From Clostridia bacterium (GTDB lineage: Bacteria > Bacillota > Clostridia > Christensenellales > Borkfalkiaceae): DNA of 64,000 nucleotides. Of the stretch, positions 36,137-43,603 are shown in pieces. The stretch lies in contig JAIDCJ010000021.1 of assembly GCA_029055875.1 (NCBI GenBank), positions 25,245 to 89,244 of the forward strand, given 5' to 3'. The translations under genes and the position numbers were made by a program. A model generated the notes under the pieces. The model was not told the DNA's origin. It saw only the letters and a list, made by a program, of their open reading frames with translations, and ran no database searches. Numbering within the stretch: position 1 is the stretch's first letter; each line of letters begins with the position of its first letter.

Positions 36137-37439
36137 GGATTTATTCGATTTTAACGGCAACGAGGAAAAGGCGAAACCGCTTGCGGAACGCATGCGCGCT
36201 TCCACCATAAAGGACTTCGTGGGGCAGAGCCATATCGTGGCGGAGGGCACCCTTTTGCGCCGTGCAATCGCGCTCGATCGGCTTGGGAGCTGTATCTTCT
36301 GGGGCCCGCCCGGATGCGGAAAAACCACGCTTGCAAACGTGATTGCGGCGCAGACGAACGCGGAATTTATCAAGCTCAATGCGGTAAGCTCAGGCGTTTC
36401 GGACGTAAAAAAAGCGGTGGAAACCGCACGGAACAACTTAAAGCTCTATAATAAGCGTACCTACCTCATGCTGGACGAGTGTCACCGTTTCAATAAAACG
36501 CAGTCCGATTCACTCCTTCCCGCCATCGAGCAGGGCACGATTCTGTTTATCGGCTCGACGACGGAGAATCCGTACGCTTCCATGACGCCTGCTATCGTAT
36601 CGCGCTGTCGCGTATTCGAGTTCCTGCCGCTTACTACTGCGGACATTAAGGGCGCGCTTGAAAAGGCGCTTGCCGATAAACGCAAGGGGCTTGGAAACTA
36701 CGATGCGACCGTGGACGACGACGCGCTCACGCATATTGCGGTGACGGCGGCGGGGGATTTGAGAACTGCGTACAACGCCTTGGAGCTTGCCGTGCTCACC
36801 ACTCCGCCCGACGAAAACGGAAAAATCCGCGTGCACCTTTCGGATGCGGAGCAGTCCATTCAGAGAAAGGCGCTTTCCTATAACGAAGATTTGTACTACG
36901 ATATTTTGTCGGCGTTTTGCAAGTCGCTTCGCGGGAGCGATTCGGACGCGGCGCTCTATTACGCCATGCGGCTCATCGAGGGCGGCTGCGATCCCCTGTT
37001 GGTAATTCGGCGGCTGATTGCGCATTCGGCAGAGGACGTCGGTATGGCGGATCCGAACGCGCTCGTAGTGGCGGTTTCCGCGCTCACCGCGTTCAAGAAC
37101 ATGGGCTATCCCGAGGGGCTTTTGCCGCTTAGCGAGGCAATCATATACGTCTGCGAGGCAGAGAAGAGCAATTCGGTGGTAATGGCAAAGGACAGGGCGC
37201 AAAAGGATGCAATCGAGAATAAGGACGACGATATTCCAAAGTATCTGCGCGACAATACGCTCGGAAGCAAAGAGATGAAAGCGGAGAGCGGAAAATATCT
37301 CTACCCGCATAACTACGGTGGTTGGGTGAAACAGCAGTATCTGCCCGATAGTTTGAAGGACAGAGTGTACTATACGCCAAGCGATCACGGCTTCGAGAGC
37401 GAGGTAAAAAAGACGCGTAAGCGCAAGGGCAAGGAATAA
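36135..37439 (+). CDS. rarA: replication-associated recombination protein A
   Basis: A 434-aa AAA+ ATPase (RarA/MgsA) acting at stalled replication forks. N-terminal PLAERMRASTIKDFVGQSHIV, Walker A WGPPGCGKTTLAN, Walker B YLMLDECHRFNK, sensor 1 IGSTTENPY, and C-terminal tetramerisation and MgsA domains (MRLIEGGCDPLLVIRRL). ATG at 36135 has an AGGAAAG ribosome-binding site; ATG at 36123 is an alternative. The gene is divergent from ylbJ with overlapping start codons. Confidence 0.95.
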   Translation: MDLFDFNGNEEKAKPLAERMRASTIKDFVGQSHIVAEGTLLRRAIALDRLGSCIFWGPPGCGKTTLANVIAAQTNAEFIKLNAVSSGVSDVKKAVETARNNLKLYNKRTYLMLDECHRFNKTQSDSLLPAIEQGTILFIGSTTENPYASMTPAIVSRCRVFEFLPLTTADIKGALEKALADKRKGLGNYDATVDDDALTHIAVTAAGDLRTAYNALELAVLTTPPDENGKIRVHLSDAEQSIQRKALSYNEDLYYDILSAFCKSLRGSDSDAALYYAMRLIEGGCDPLLVIRRLIAHSAEDVGMADPNALVVAVSALTAFKNMGYPEGLLPLSEAIIYVCEAEKSNSVVMAKDRAQKDAIENKDDDIPKYLRDNTLGSKEMKAESGKYLYPHNYGGWVKQQYLPDSLKDRVYYTPSDHGFESEVKKTRKRKGKE

Positions 37440-37533
37440 AAAACCGCCCGTTTGCGGGTATGAAAACGTAGCGGCGGTATGCATTCTCCGTAGACGAACA
37501 AAACGTTAAAAAACGCAATAGGAACGCAAAAAA

Positions 37534-38697
37534 ATGTTTGAAAGAATATCGCGTAAATTCAAGAAGCAAAAGAGCGCAAACGTAAAGGTGGAGCAGCTCA
37601 CGCCCGATAAGGTAATCGACGAAAGTAAGTTGGTAGAGATTAAGGACGAGATTATTCTTGCGCGCCTCAATCAGGCCGTGCCGGAAATTGCGTGCATACT
37701 CTCCGCGGGATCGCAGGTGGCGGGGAGCGCCTATCAGGCAATCCTGCCTGCCGCCTCCCATATTCCCCCCTCGCGAGATACGAAGAAGGCGTTTTTCGGG
37801 CTCTTTCAGAAAAAGAGTACGGCGGCGCTCAGTACGGCGAGCGGTGCGCTTACGCAGGCGAGCGCGCTCGTATTCGGCGTGGCGGCGCTCATCGTCGGAC
37901 AAAAGTATATGTCGGATATTGCCAAGGGGCTCAATCGTTTGAACGACGGCATTCGCCGAATCACCTCTTTTCAGCAGAACGAATACAAGAGCAGGGTAGA
38001 GGCGCTCATTACACGCATTACCGTGCTTCTCATGCACAAAACGGAGTTGCAGCTCAATGCCGATTTGTGCGAGCGGACGCTCATCGAGCTTTCCTCCATC
38101 GAGGGGGAGTGCGCTCAGCTTCTCGGTCAGGCGAACGAAACGCTGGAGGGGTACACCCGCGTGAAAATTGCGGACTTTAAGAAGTATTGCGATACCGTTT
38201 GGGAGATACAGCCCTGGGTGGAATGGCGGGACCGTTTGCTCGCCGTGCTCTATTACGTGAGTGATTTGAAATACGTGCTCAACCGTTCGCGGGGGCAGGT
38301 TTCGCGTGAGTTTTGCCGCTCCCTCTTTCATACCTATTTCGAGCGAACGGAAAAGGTAAAAAGCGCGCTCAAAGATTGGCACGAGTTGGAAACCAAAACG
38401 TTAAAAATCGATATCGTAGAATTCAAGCGTAAGCGGGGCGGAGTAGACGCCTTCTTCCATGCGCTTCCCTCTCTTGTAAAGAAGGAGAACAAGTACCGCG
38501 ATCTGCCCGAGGGATTGGGGGAACTCATTTGCGAGCAGATCAAAGATAACACACTCGACTATTCCGCATTGGAAGAAGACCCGTTCGATCACGATTTGGA
38601 AATTTTCATTCGGGACGGCAAGGTGTTCATGTTAGCGGATCTCGCCGAGGAAGATGGCGGAAAGCCGCAGGAAGTCGAGGAATCCGTTCCGGCATAA
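37534..38697 (+). CDS. hypothetical protein, unrecognised family
   Basis: A 387-aa protein I do not recognise. A basic N-terminus (residues 1-20) is followed by a helical, Ala/Ser-rich segment with one hydrophobic stretch around 100-130 (ASALVFGVAALIVGQKYM), then a long charged helical region (about 140-350) and an acidic C-terminus. No signal peptide. The ribosome-binding site is AGGAACG. It lies alone between rarA and an AT-rich membrane protein. The pattern of an amphipathic helix within a helical bundle would suit a membrane-interacting or pore-type protein, but that is speculation. Confidence 0.6.
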   Translation: MFERISRKFKKQKSANVKVEQLTPDKVIDESKLVEIKDEIILARLNQAVPEIACILSAGSQVAGSAYQAILPAASHIPPSRDTKKAFFGLFQKKSTAALSTASGALTQASALVFGVAALIVGQKYMSDIAKGLNRLNDGIRRITSFQQNEYKSRVEALITRITVLLMHKTELQLNADLCERTLIELSSIEGECAQLLGQANETLEGYTRVKIADFKKYCDTVWEIQPWVEWRDRLLAVLYYVSDLKYVLNRSRGQVSREFCRSLFHTYFERTEKVKSALKDWHELETKTLKIDIVEFKRKRGGVDAFFHALPSLVKKENKYRDLPEGLGELICEQIKDNTLDYSALEEDPFDHDLEIFIRDGKVFMLADLAEEDGGKPQEVEESVPA

Positions 38698-38718
38698 ATT
38701 ATATTTCAATATCGGAGT

Positions 38719-38750
38719 GTGGCGCGTGAAAAAATGCGCCGCATTTTTCT
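38719..38750 (+). terminator. weak terminator-like hairpin
   Basis: GGCGC (38721-38725) and GCGCC (38736-38740) form a short stem with a 10-nt loop, followed after 3 nt by five T. It would end the 37534 transcript; the stem is short. Confidence 0.4.
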
Positions 38751-38808
38751 CGGCTCTTTTGCTAAACTTGACGTTGTATACGCTTTTTTGTTCTTGGATA
38801 CGGGTTGT

Positions 38809-38837
38809 TTGCTAATGAGTGAAAAATATGCTATAAT
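38809..38837 (+). promoter_or_regulatory. sigma-A promoter for the membrane protein at 38893
   Basis: TTGCTA, 17-bp spacer, TATAAT. The leader of about 50 nt includes a 6-codon ORF (38876-38896) whose TGA overlaps the next ATG. Confidence 0.6.
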
Positions 38838-38892
38838 GAAATTACGATAAACAGTAATTTACAGGTTTTAGACCTATGGAAAATTTATTGCA

Positions 38893-39417
38893 ATGAGAAT
38901 GAGTAAAAAGAATTTAATCATTTTAATATCGTTTTTGCTCTTGCTTATCGGCGTTCTGCTATTGATAGCTTTGTGTAATATTAACACATTTAAAGATATC
39001 AGAAATCTTAAAAAGAATGGGCAGTTAGTTTACGGAAGAGTAACCGACTATAAGACGTACAAGGATATGCACACTGTTGAGAACGGAGTATTATGTGAGT
39101 ACTGGTTATTTTATGAATATCAAGAGGACGACCGTGTCTGGAAAACTTCGGAACGCTGGGTAACTCGTTATTATGATGAAGAAAAAGCAAACTGGTGTAA
39201 AGAACAGGTGGGTAAGAGAATTGAATTATTAATTAATGATAATGGCAATTGTGCAGTTGCTCATAATGTTGATTATCAATACGATAAATGTTTCGGCTAC
39301 GTCGTTATTATGGGAAGCACCGCAGGGGCGTTAGAGATAGCATTAATCATTTGCTTAATAATCGTTCTTTGCAAAAAAAAGCCGATATTTCGTTTTATAG
39401 AAAACAGGAAAAAGTAA
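38893..39417 (+). CDS. hypothetical membrane protein (DUF3592-like)
   Basis: A 174-aa protein with transmembrane helices at about 6-28 and 135-160 that flank an extracytoplasmic domain of about 100 residues (VYGRVTDYKTYKD, WKTSERWVTRYY). The layout resembles DUF3592-type proteins. The gene is noticeably AT-rich relative to its neighbours, a hint of more recent acquisition. A second ATG at 38899 is a possible start. It is followed by a strong bidirectional terminator. Function unknown. Confidence 0.65.
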   Translation: MRMSKKNLIILISFLLLLIGVLLLIALCNINTFKDIRNLKKNGQLVYGRVTDYKTYKDMHTVENGVLCEYWLFYEYQEDDRVWKTSERWVTRYYDEEKANWCKEQVGKRIELLINDNGNCAVAHNVDYQYDKCFGYVVIMGSTAGALEIALIICLIIVLCKKKPIFRFIENRKK

Positions 39418-39460
39418 AACCAACTATAAATTTCAATTTTTCGTAACGAAAGTGGAAAAT

Positions 39461-39492
39461 AAAAAGCCGACCGATGAAACGGTCGGCTTTTT
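39461..39492. terminator. bidirectional terminator
   Basis: A perfect 13-bp stem AAAAAGCCGACCG / CGGTCGGCTTTTT with the loop ATGAAA, between the convergent genes ending at 39417 and 39507. Confidence 0.93.
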
Positions 39493-39506
39493 AATATGTT
39501 ATATCG

Positions 39507-42149
39507 TTATTCTTTTTTGGCGGGGGTCTTTTCCGCTTTTTTCTTTTTCTTGCCGTCTTTTGTTTTGCGCGGAAGAAGGAAGATATAAGTTCCGATAATC
39601 ACGAGCGCAAGCACGGAAAGAATGATAATGAGTGCAATGCGGAGCGCATCGGATTTTTGCCAGTCGAGCTGGCTTTCCTTTACCGAATCCGCAACGTAGG
39701 TCTTGCCGTTTTGTTCAATGATAACGGTATAGGTTCCGTCCGCGTTCTTAATTGCCTTTGCGGGGTAGCGTTCGGTAATCGTAATCGTATCCGCTTCGTT
39801 ATCCTCTGCGTGGAATACGATACCGTCTTCACTCGCTTTGAGATACACGGGAAGATACTCAGCACTATCCGAGGGGAGAGGGGAAACGACGCTCAAAAAC
39901 GAGCTCGGCACGTAGCCCGTTTTTACTTCGCGGGCGGTCTCGCCGTCCTCGTAGCTGACAAGCGCGTAATCTCTCTCGGGTGCGGTGATAAATCCAATCA
40001 CCGTGACGTAAGCACCGCGGGGCAGGCTGACGCTTTGTAGCGCGGGTTCTAAACAGGGCGCATAGTAGGAATGAACGCCGCTCGAAAGATAGTAGCTGCC
40101 GTTTATTTCATAGCGCAGTTCGTTGGCGTCCTCGTAATATTCTGGGCAATAATCTTCTTCCGTAAGGGAAACCGAATTGGTTTTGAAGAGCATTGCGGTG
40201 TAGCTCCAATCGTCGGGCAGAAGCACGAGGCGGTAGCGGTCGGTCGTACCGAGCACCACTCCGCGGTATTCTTCCGTAAGGCGGGAATAGCTGTCGTAGG
40301 GGAAGTATTCCGCGCCTGCAAGCTCGTCAAGCTTGATTTTAATGCCTACCGTTTTGGCGGGTACGTCAACAAGCAGGTTCTCCACCGCGTGAACGGAGAA
40401 TACTTCGTCTGCAATCGTGCCCGCAACGATTTTATCGAGCGTGGGAATATCGAGCGTTTCCGCCTTGCTCTTTACGGCGTGGTTCTTGAAGAAGACGTAT
40501 ACTTCGCTGTCCTCGAAGCCGAGCGCAAAGGAAACGGGCGCGTCGGTTTCTTCCTTGGCGTCTTTGTGGTAAACGAACTCGTAACCGTCTACGATTGCAA
40601 ATTCTTCGTTGTTTTTATAGATTTTGTTTTCCGACAGATAGTAGAGATTGCCCTCGAAGTCTGCGCGGAGCGAGGAATGATTTTCGGGAAGGGCGGAAAG
40701 CCCGTCAAGTCTCGTGCCCTGATTTTTGATTAAGAAGCTTTCCTCGGTGAACGAATAGACGAGCCCCCTGTCCGTGGAAACGTAAATCGTTCCGTACAAA
40801 TCACTCGTCATGCAATGCGGGATACCGTAATCGTGGGAAACCGTTTCGCTTACGCCAAGACAGCCGTAAACCGCGTTATTGGAAACGTAGTAAACGCTTC
40901 CGTACACGCAGGCAAGTCCCTTGACGTTCGATTGCAATTCCGCTTTGTGCGTAAAGGACTTATCGCCGTAGATGCAGGTGTAAATTTTTGCGCCGCACGC
41001 TACCGCAATCGTTTCTCCGTCCGTTGCCACAATCGAGGGAACAAAGTCGCAGGGGATTACGGAGTATTCTTTTTTAGAGAAGCTGTAAACGGAAACGCGC
41101 TTATTTTCGGCATCCGCAGTTACGAGCAAATCTCCCGCGCGTACCGTATCCGCCGCGCTCCCAAGACGGTTCTCGGAAGCGGACGAAGAAGAAATTTCGT
41201 AGCCGGTGTGCGCTGCCGACGTATCCGTTACGTCGTGTTCTATGACGGCGTTTCCTTCAATGGCGTAGAGATATCCGTTATAAGCGGTGAGCGAACCGTA
41301 GCCGCTGCCCTCTTTGAGGGGCCCTTCGCTGCTCGTTTGGGTTGCGAAATTAAAACAGTAAATTCCGTTGGGAAGCTCTTCCGTCGGATTCGCGTTATCG
41401 ATGGTGTAATACAAAAAGCCGTTCAGCGCGTATGCGGATTTCACGCCCATAACTCCGCCCCCCAAAAATAACGGAGGGGTGGAACAGGTGTAATACTTCT
41501 TCGCCTCGCTGTATTCGTAAACGGTAATCAGGCGGTCTACTACGCTATAAAGCCTGTTGTTATAAAAGGTCAGCTGCGGCGTATTCGTCAAACCCTTGTT
41601 GTAGTCGATTTGTTGCTTTTCGGAAAAGTTATTGAGAGAGTATTGATAATAGGTTGTATCGCCCGTGACGACTGCGGAAAACAAAATATCGCCTGCGATA
41701 TAAAAAGTGGAGGCGTTTACGTTTGCTACTTCGTCCGAGGTGAGATCGCCAAGATCGAGCTTGTAGAAGTGCGTGTCCTGGTCGGAGAAGTACAGCTCGT
41801 CGTTTTCCGAAAATTGTATTTTGGAAACGTTCAAGCTGTTTTTAGAGCCGTCCACGTGGTCGTAGCAACGGTAGGCGATTTTATCCCCCGTGCGGTTGCA
41901 GACGTAAATTTGATTGCTCTGCGCTACGGCAATATATTTGTCGCAGATTGCAACGTCGGTGGGGTTTTCGAGAGACAGATACTGCTCGTACGTCGTGGGC
42001 AGGAATAAATCTGCGTTTTCGGTTGTAAGGGTTACGGGCGCTTCCGCCGCATGAGCCGCCTTTGCGGGGGCAAGCCCGATGAATGCACTTGCCGTGCCCA
42101 AGAATAAAAGTGCGGAAAGTCCTAATCCCATTATCTTTCGTTTTTCCAT
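39507..42149 (-). CDS. extracytoplasmic beta-propeller-like protein with C-terminal membrane anchor
   Basis: An 880-aa protein. Signal peptide (MEKRK start, hydrophobic core, AKAAHAAEA cleavage region), then about 550 residues of short repeats like DVAICDKYIAVAQSNQIYV and ATDGETIAVACGAKIY, which look like beta-propeller blades. A SH3-like module follows near 730-780 (GAYVTVIGFI...GYVPSSFLS). A transmembrane helix at about 840-862 and a Lys-rich tail end the protein. It is therefore anchored with its bulk outside the cell. The consensus promoter puts transcription start on the ATG. Ligand unknown; the gene at 42858 has the same signal/anchor plan. Confidence 0.75.
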   Translation of the reverse strand: MEKRKIMGLGLSALLFLGTASAFIGLAPAKAAHAAEAPVTLTTENADLFLPTTYEQYLSLENPTDVAICDKYIAVAQSNQIYVCNRTGDKIAYRCYDHVDGSKNSLNVSKIQFSENDELYFSDQDTHFYKLDLGDLTSDEVANVNASTFYIAGDILFSAVVTGDTTYYQYSLNNFSEKQQIDYNKGLTNTPQLTFYNNRLYSVVDRLITVYEYSEAKKYYTCSTPPLFLGGGVMGVKSAYALNGFLYYTIDNANPTEELPNGIYCFNFATQTSSEGPLKEGSGYGSLTAYNGYLYAIEGNAVIEHDVTDTSAAHTGYEISSSSASENRLGSAADTVRAGDLLVTADAENKRVSVYSFSKKEYSVIPCDFVPSIVATDGETIAVACGAKIYTCIYGDKSFTHKAELQSNVKGLACVYGSVYYVSNNAVYGCLGVSETVSHDYGIPHCMTSDLYGTIYVSTDRGLVYSFTEESFLIKNQGTRLDGLSALPENHSSLRADFEGNLYYLSENKIYKNNEEFAIVDGYEFVYHKDAKEETDAPVSFALGFEDSEVYVFFKNHAVKSKAETLDIPTLDKIVAGTIADEVFSVHAVENLLVDVPAKTVGIKIKLDELAGAEYFPYDSYSRLTEEYRGVVLGTTDRYRLVLLPDDWSYTAMLFKTNSVSLTEEDYCPEYYEDANELRYEINGSYYLSSGVHSYYAPCLEPALQSVSLPRGAYVTVIGFITAPERDYALVSYEDGETAREVKTGYVPSSFLSVVSPLPSDSAEYLPVYLKASEDGIVFHAEDNEADTITITERYPAKAIKNADGTYTVIIEQNGKTYVADSVKESQLDWQKSDALRIALIIILSVLALVIIGTYIFLLPRKTKDGKKKKKAEKTPAKKE

Positions 42150-42155
42150 ATCCCT

Positions 42156-42184
42156 ATTATAACACGCGCGAGGGAAAAAGACAA
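42156..42184 (-). promoter_or_regulatory. sigma-A promoter, leaderless for the propeller gene
   Basis: On the minus strand TTGTCT, 17-bp spacer, TATAAT (42161-42156). Only six bases (AGGGAT) separate the -10 box from the ATG at 42149, so transcription should begin at or next to the start codon. Confidence 0.7.
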
Positions 42185-42276
42185 TTACTTTGAAAACAAT
42201 TTTTTCTGGGCCACCGAAAGGGGGCCTTTTTCCGCATGGAATTTTTTTCCAAAAAAGTAGGCATACCGGCGGGCAT

Positions 42277-42304
42277 TTGTCAAATTTCTATGATAAGATA
42301 AAAA
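42277..42304 (+). promoter_or_regulatory. candidate promoter of the phage-type regulator
   Basis: TTGTCA (42277-42282), 16-bp spacer, TAAAAA (42299-42304). The -10 box is a modest match. The SOS box begins 3 bp downstream. Confidence 0.45.
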
Positions 42305-42306
42305 CA

Positions 42307-42320
42307 CGAACAAATGTTCG
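42307..42320 (+). promoter_or_regulatory. LexA (SOS) box
   Basis: CGAACAAATGTTCG matches the Gram-positive LexA/DinR consensus CGAAC-N4-GTTCG exactly and overlaps the predicted transcription start of the regulator gene. A second, imperfect site GAAC-ACC-GTTC (3-bp centre) lies at 42328-42338. Confidence 0.75.
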
Positions 42321-42354
42321 GAAATCTGAACACCGTTCGCATGAGGTTAGTTTT

Positions 42355-43041
42355 ATGAATTGTACGTTTGTGAAGGTTTTACTGTACGCTTATCCGAAGC
42401 TGAGAGAGCTTGTCGAATCGGTATCCGCCGCAGTAGAGAACAAGGCGGTGTTGTCGTTCAAGACCTACGGCAACGCGTTGACGATTGCCGAGAAAATCGT
42501 GGACGAGATCGTACTCGGGCGCGATCTCGAAAGCGCCGCGGACGCAGTGGACGGGGCGCTTAAAAATCTTTCCGAGGAGGAGCTGTATTTTCTCGAATAT
42601 AAGTATTTCCGCAGAAAGCGGGTGTTGAGCGGGCGGTTCGGCTCTTTTACGCCCGCTTGCTCGGAGCGCAGTTATTATAGGAAACAGGCCGCACTTTTGA
42701 AGCGGATCGCCTTTCTGCTTGCGGCGCTCGGCTGGACGGAGCAACGCTTCTTCGAGGCGTTCGGGGAATTTCCGTTCTTTATGAAATTATACCGTGCCTT
42801 GGAAGCGGGAAGAGAGCAGACGATTACCGCCAAGCGGACTGTCGGCGGGCTTTCTTTTCAGAAATCGACCTGCTCGTCCGAACGCGCAATGGGCGGCTTC
42901 TTGCCGCGGAGCACGAAGAATGCAACGGCGATGCACGCCGCGCACACGATGCAGATGACGGCAATTTCCACCCCCGAAAGTCCGCCGCTCGAAACGGGCT
43001 TGTTTTCCGTTTCGCCGCCTGCCGAAGCGGGCACGAGATAG
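42355..43041 (+). CDS. phage-type late transcription regulator (ArpU/RinA-like)
   Basis: A 228-aa protein. Residues about 1-150 look like small phage late-operon activators: a helical N-terminus, ELYFLEYKYFRRKRV, and a region-4-like helix-turn-helix ending CSERSYYRKQAALLKR. ATG at 42355 is preceded by GAGGTTAG; the ORF track start at 42190 is upstream of the promoter. The last 61 codons lie antisense to the gene at 42858, so the original stop may have been lost. It sits upstream of terL and behind a LexA box. A small-terminase role is an alternative. Confidence 0.65.
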   Translation: MNCTFVKVLLYAYPKLRELVESVSAAVENKAVLSFKTYGNALTIAEKIVDEIVLGRDLESAADAVDGALKNLSEEELYFLEYKYFRRKRVLSGRFGSFTPACSERSYYRKQAALLKRIAFLLAALGWTEQRFFEAFGEFPFFMKLYRALEAGREQTITAKRTVGGLSFQKSTCSSERAMGGFLPRSTKNATAMHAAHTMQMTAISTPESPPLETGLFSVSPPAEAGTR

Positions 43042-43550
43042 TCGGTATTTTTCTCGTAAATAATTTCCTGCGTCTTGGGAACGTAGTCGTAAATGCCGTC
43101 GGCGCAGACGTAGTAATAGGTTTCCGTGCCGTGGAGAAAAGTGCCGTAAAAGGAGACGGTGCGTTCGATACTGCTCAGCGATCCGTTTCCGACGGCGGTG
43201 TTGTTATCCATGGTGTACGAGAGCGTATAGTCGTAATAGAGGAAGGGGCGTGCGGGCACGAAATCGACGAACAGCAAATCGCTCCGCTTGCAGTAGCCCG
43301 TCTTGTTGAGGTACTGCACCTGGCAGAAGAGATCGCCGTTGTCGAGCACGCGCACGTAGTAGCTCTCGGGCAGGATAAACAGCCCTTTTTCACTTAAGGG
43401 TTCGGAGTAAAACCATACGCCGTCTTTCTCGGCAACGGCATACATCTCTTGGGTAGTTTCGGCACTTGCCGTCTTTTGCGGCGCGGAGGGGAAGGGTACG
43501 AGAATCGCACACGCAAAGAGAATTGAAATAATAGATAGGATACGTTTCAT
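42858..43550 (-). CDS. extracytoplasmic SH3-like protein with C-terminal membrane anchor
   Basis: A 230-aa protein. ATG at 43550 (MKRILSIISILF) gives a good signal peptide; the ORF track start at 43634 adds 28 residues without reason. An SH3b-like module spans about 35-110 (GVWFYSEPLSEKGLFILP, KTGYCKRSDLLFVDF), then a linker, a transmembrane helix at about 195-217 and a short basic tail. It has the same design as the 39507 gene and lies antisense inside the phage cassette. Promoter TTTTCA-N17-TATCAT (43586-43558) puts the start of transcription at the ATG. Possibly a lysogenic-conversion gene; function unknown. Confidence 0.65.
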   Translation of the reverse strand: MKRILSIISILFACAILVPFPSAPQKTASAETTQEMYAVAEKDGVWFYSEPLSEKGLFILPESYYVRVLDNGDLFCQVQYLNKTGYCKRSDLLFVDFVPARPFLYYDYTLSYTMDNNTAVGNGSLSSIERTVSFYGTFLHGTETYYYVCADGIYDYVPKTQEIIYEKNTDYLVPASAGGETENKPVSSGGLSGVEIAVICIVCAACIAVAFFVLRGKKPPIARSDEQVDF

Positions 43551-43557
43551 ACGCGCT

Positions 43558-43586
43558 ATGATACCCAAAAAATATCGGCGTGAAAA
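43558..43586 (-). promoter_or_regulatory. promoter of the 42858 gene, leaderless position
   Basis: On the minus strand TTTTCA, 17-bp spacer, TATCAT. Seven bases (AGCGCGT) separate the -10 box from the ATG at 43550. The -35 box is a 4/6 match. Confidence 0.45.
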
Positions 43587-43603
43587 AATAAATTTTAGCG
43601 AAA

